From NCBI GenBank assembly GCA_019136175.1, contig JAGVUS010000391.1, positions 1 through 7,725 of the forward strand: a stretch of DNA of 7,725 nucleotides. Direction: 5' to 3'. The stretch is from Chloroflexota bacterium. GTDB taxonomy: Bacteria > Chloroflexota > Anaerolineae > Anaerolineales > Anaerolineaceae. Under the pieces are notes generated by a model. The model was not told the origin of the DNA. It saw nothing but the letters and a program-made list of their open reading frames with translations, and ran no database searches. Both the position numbers and the translations under genes were made by a program. This document shows positions 7,348 through 7,725 of the stretch, in pieces (within the stretch, counting starts at the first letter, position 1; each line of letters starts with the position of its first letter).

Positions 7348-7725
7348 TCATTTAGAATTACATGGAGGGGCTGTTGATTCGCGGACAATCAACTCCACAT
7401 CAAGACAATGGTGTTTTTGATCTTCAGGTAATTCTTCACGAATAAGCGCAATTAATAAATTGGCACTCATCTTCCCCATCTCAAATGTGGGGATTCTGAC
7501 GGTTGTCAGAGGTGGAAAACAATATTCCGATTGAGCAATATCATCAATCCCGGCAAAGGAGAGATCTTCTGGAATCCGAATGCCCATTTCTTGGGCTGCA
7601 TGCATGGCTCCAATTGTATTCATGTCGTTATAAGCTGTGATTGCAGTGGGGGGAGATGCCATGGATAATAACTGTCTTCCCGCAACGCTGCCATCTTGAA
7701 AGAGAAAGCCACCGGGAACAACCAG
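7348..7725 (-). CDS. LacI-family transcriptional regulator, 5'-truncated by window edge
   Basis: This is the C-terminal part of a LacI/GalR-type repressor. The frame stays open through the last base of the window, so the DNA-binding HTH and the first half of the sensor domain lie outside; an internal ATG at 7662 is not the real start. The visible 125 or so residues are the second lobe of the periplasmic-binding-protein-like effector domain. They carry family hallmarks in order: PTAITAYNDMNTIGAMHAA, a segment reading IPEDLSFAGIDDI, then PPLTTVRIP and an EMG helix near the C-terminus. In this family the domain binds a sugar or sugar derivative and controls release from the operator. The gene ends (TGA) 34 nt before the sugar epimerase gene in the same direction, so it probably regulates this operon, possibly with the cyclitol or a pathway intermediate as effector. 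The effector cannot be read from the sequence, and no operator is visible here. Confidence 0.9.
   Translation of the reverse strand: MVVPGGFLFQDGSVAGRQLLSMASPPTAITAYNDMNTIGAMHAAQEMGIRIPEDLSFAGIDDIAQSEYCFPPLTTVRIPTFEMGKMSANLLIALIREELPEDQKHHCLDVELIVRESTAPPCNSK

Overview
The window holds seven genes, all on the minus strand and closely packed (gaps of 2 to about 70 nt). It reads as one catabolic operon for a cyclitol or related sugar, most probably myo-inositol. Transcription runs from high to low coordinates, and the window starts and ends inside the unit, so no operon promoter or final terminator is visible. The genes have clear Shine-Dalgarno sites, moderate G+C and mostly ATG starts. A tungsten- or molybdenum-type aldehyde:ferredoxin oxidoreductase (AOR) points to an anaerobe. 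A Chloroflexota (Anaerolineae-like) or other anaerobic Gram-positive-side lineage is my low-confidence guess; no phylogenetic marker is present.

Layout in transcription order: (1) 7725-7348, the C-terminal part of a LacI-family repressor cut by the window edge; (2) 7313-6462, a TIM-barrel sugar isomerase/epimerase resembling Thermotoga 5-keto-L-gluconate epimerase IolO; (3) 6418-5399, IolC, 5-dehydro-2-deoxygluconokinase of the PfkB family; (4) 5396-3921, IolA/MmsA, (methyl)malonate-semialdehyde dehydrogenase; (5) 3901-3001, a class I LacD-type aldolase that is broken: the reading frame shifts near 3688 and about 25 family residues are missing at the same point; (6) 2972-1272, an AOR; (7) 1203-4, an MFS permease.

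How they fit together: IolC phosphorylates 5-dehydro-2-deoxygluconate. The LacD-type aldolase is well placed to split that product into dihydroxyacetone phosphate and malonate semialdehyde, replacing IolJ or the DUF2090 domain often fused to IolC. IolA then converts malonate semialdehyde to acetyl-CoA and CO2. The permease would import the substrate and the LacI protein would sense it. IolG, IolD and IolB are not in the window. The most notable points are the lesion in the aldolase, the AOR inside an inositol-type operon, and the presence of an IolO-like enzyme (Thermotoga route) beside IolC/IolA (Bacillus route).
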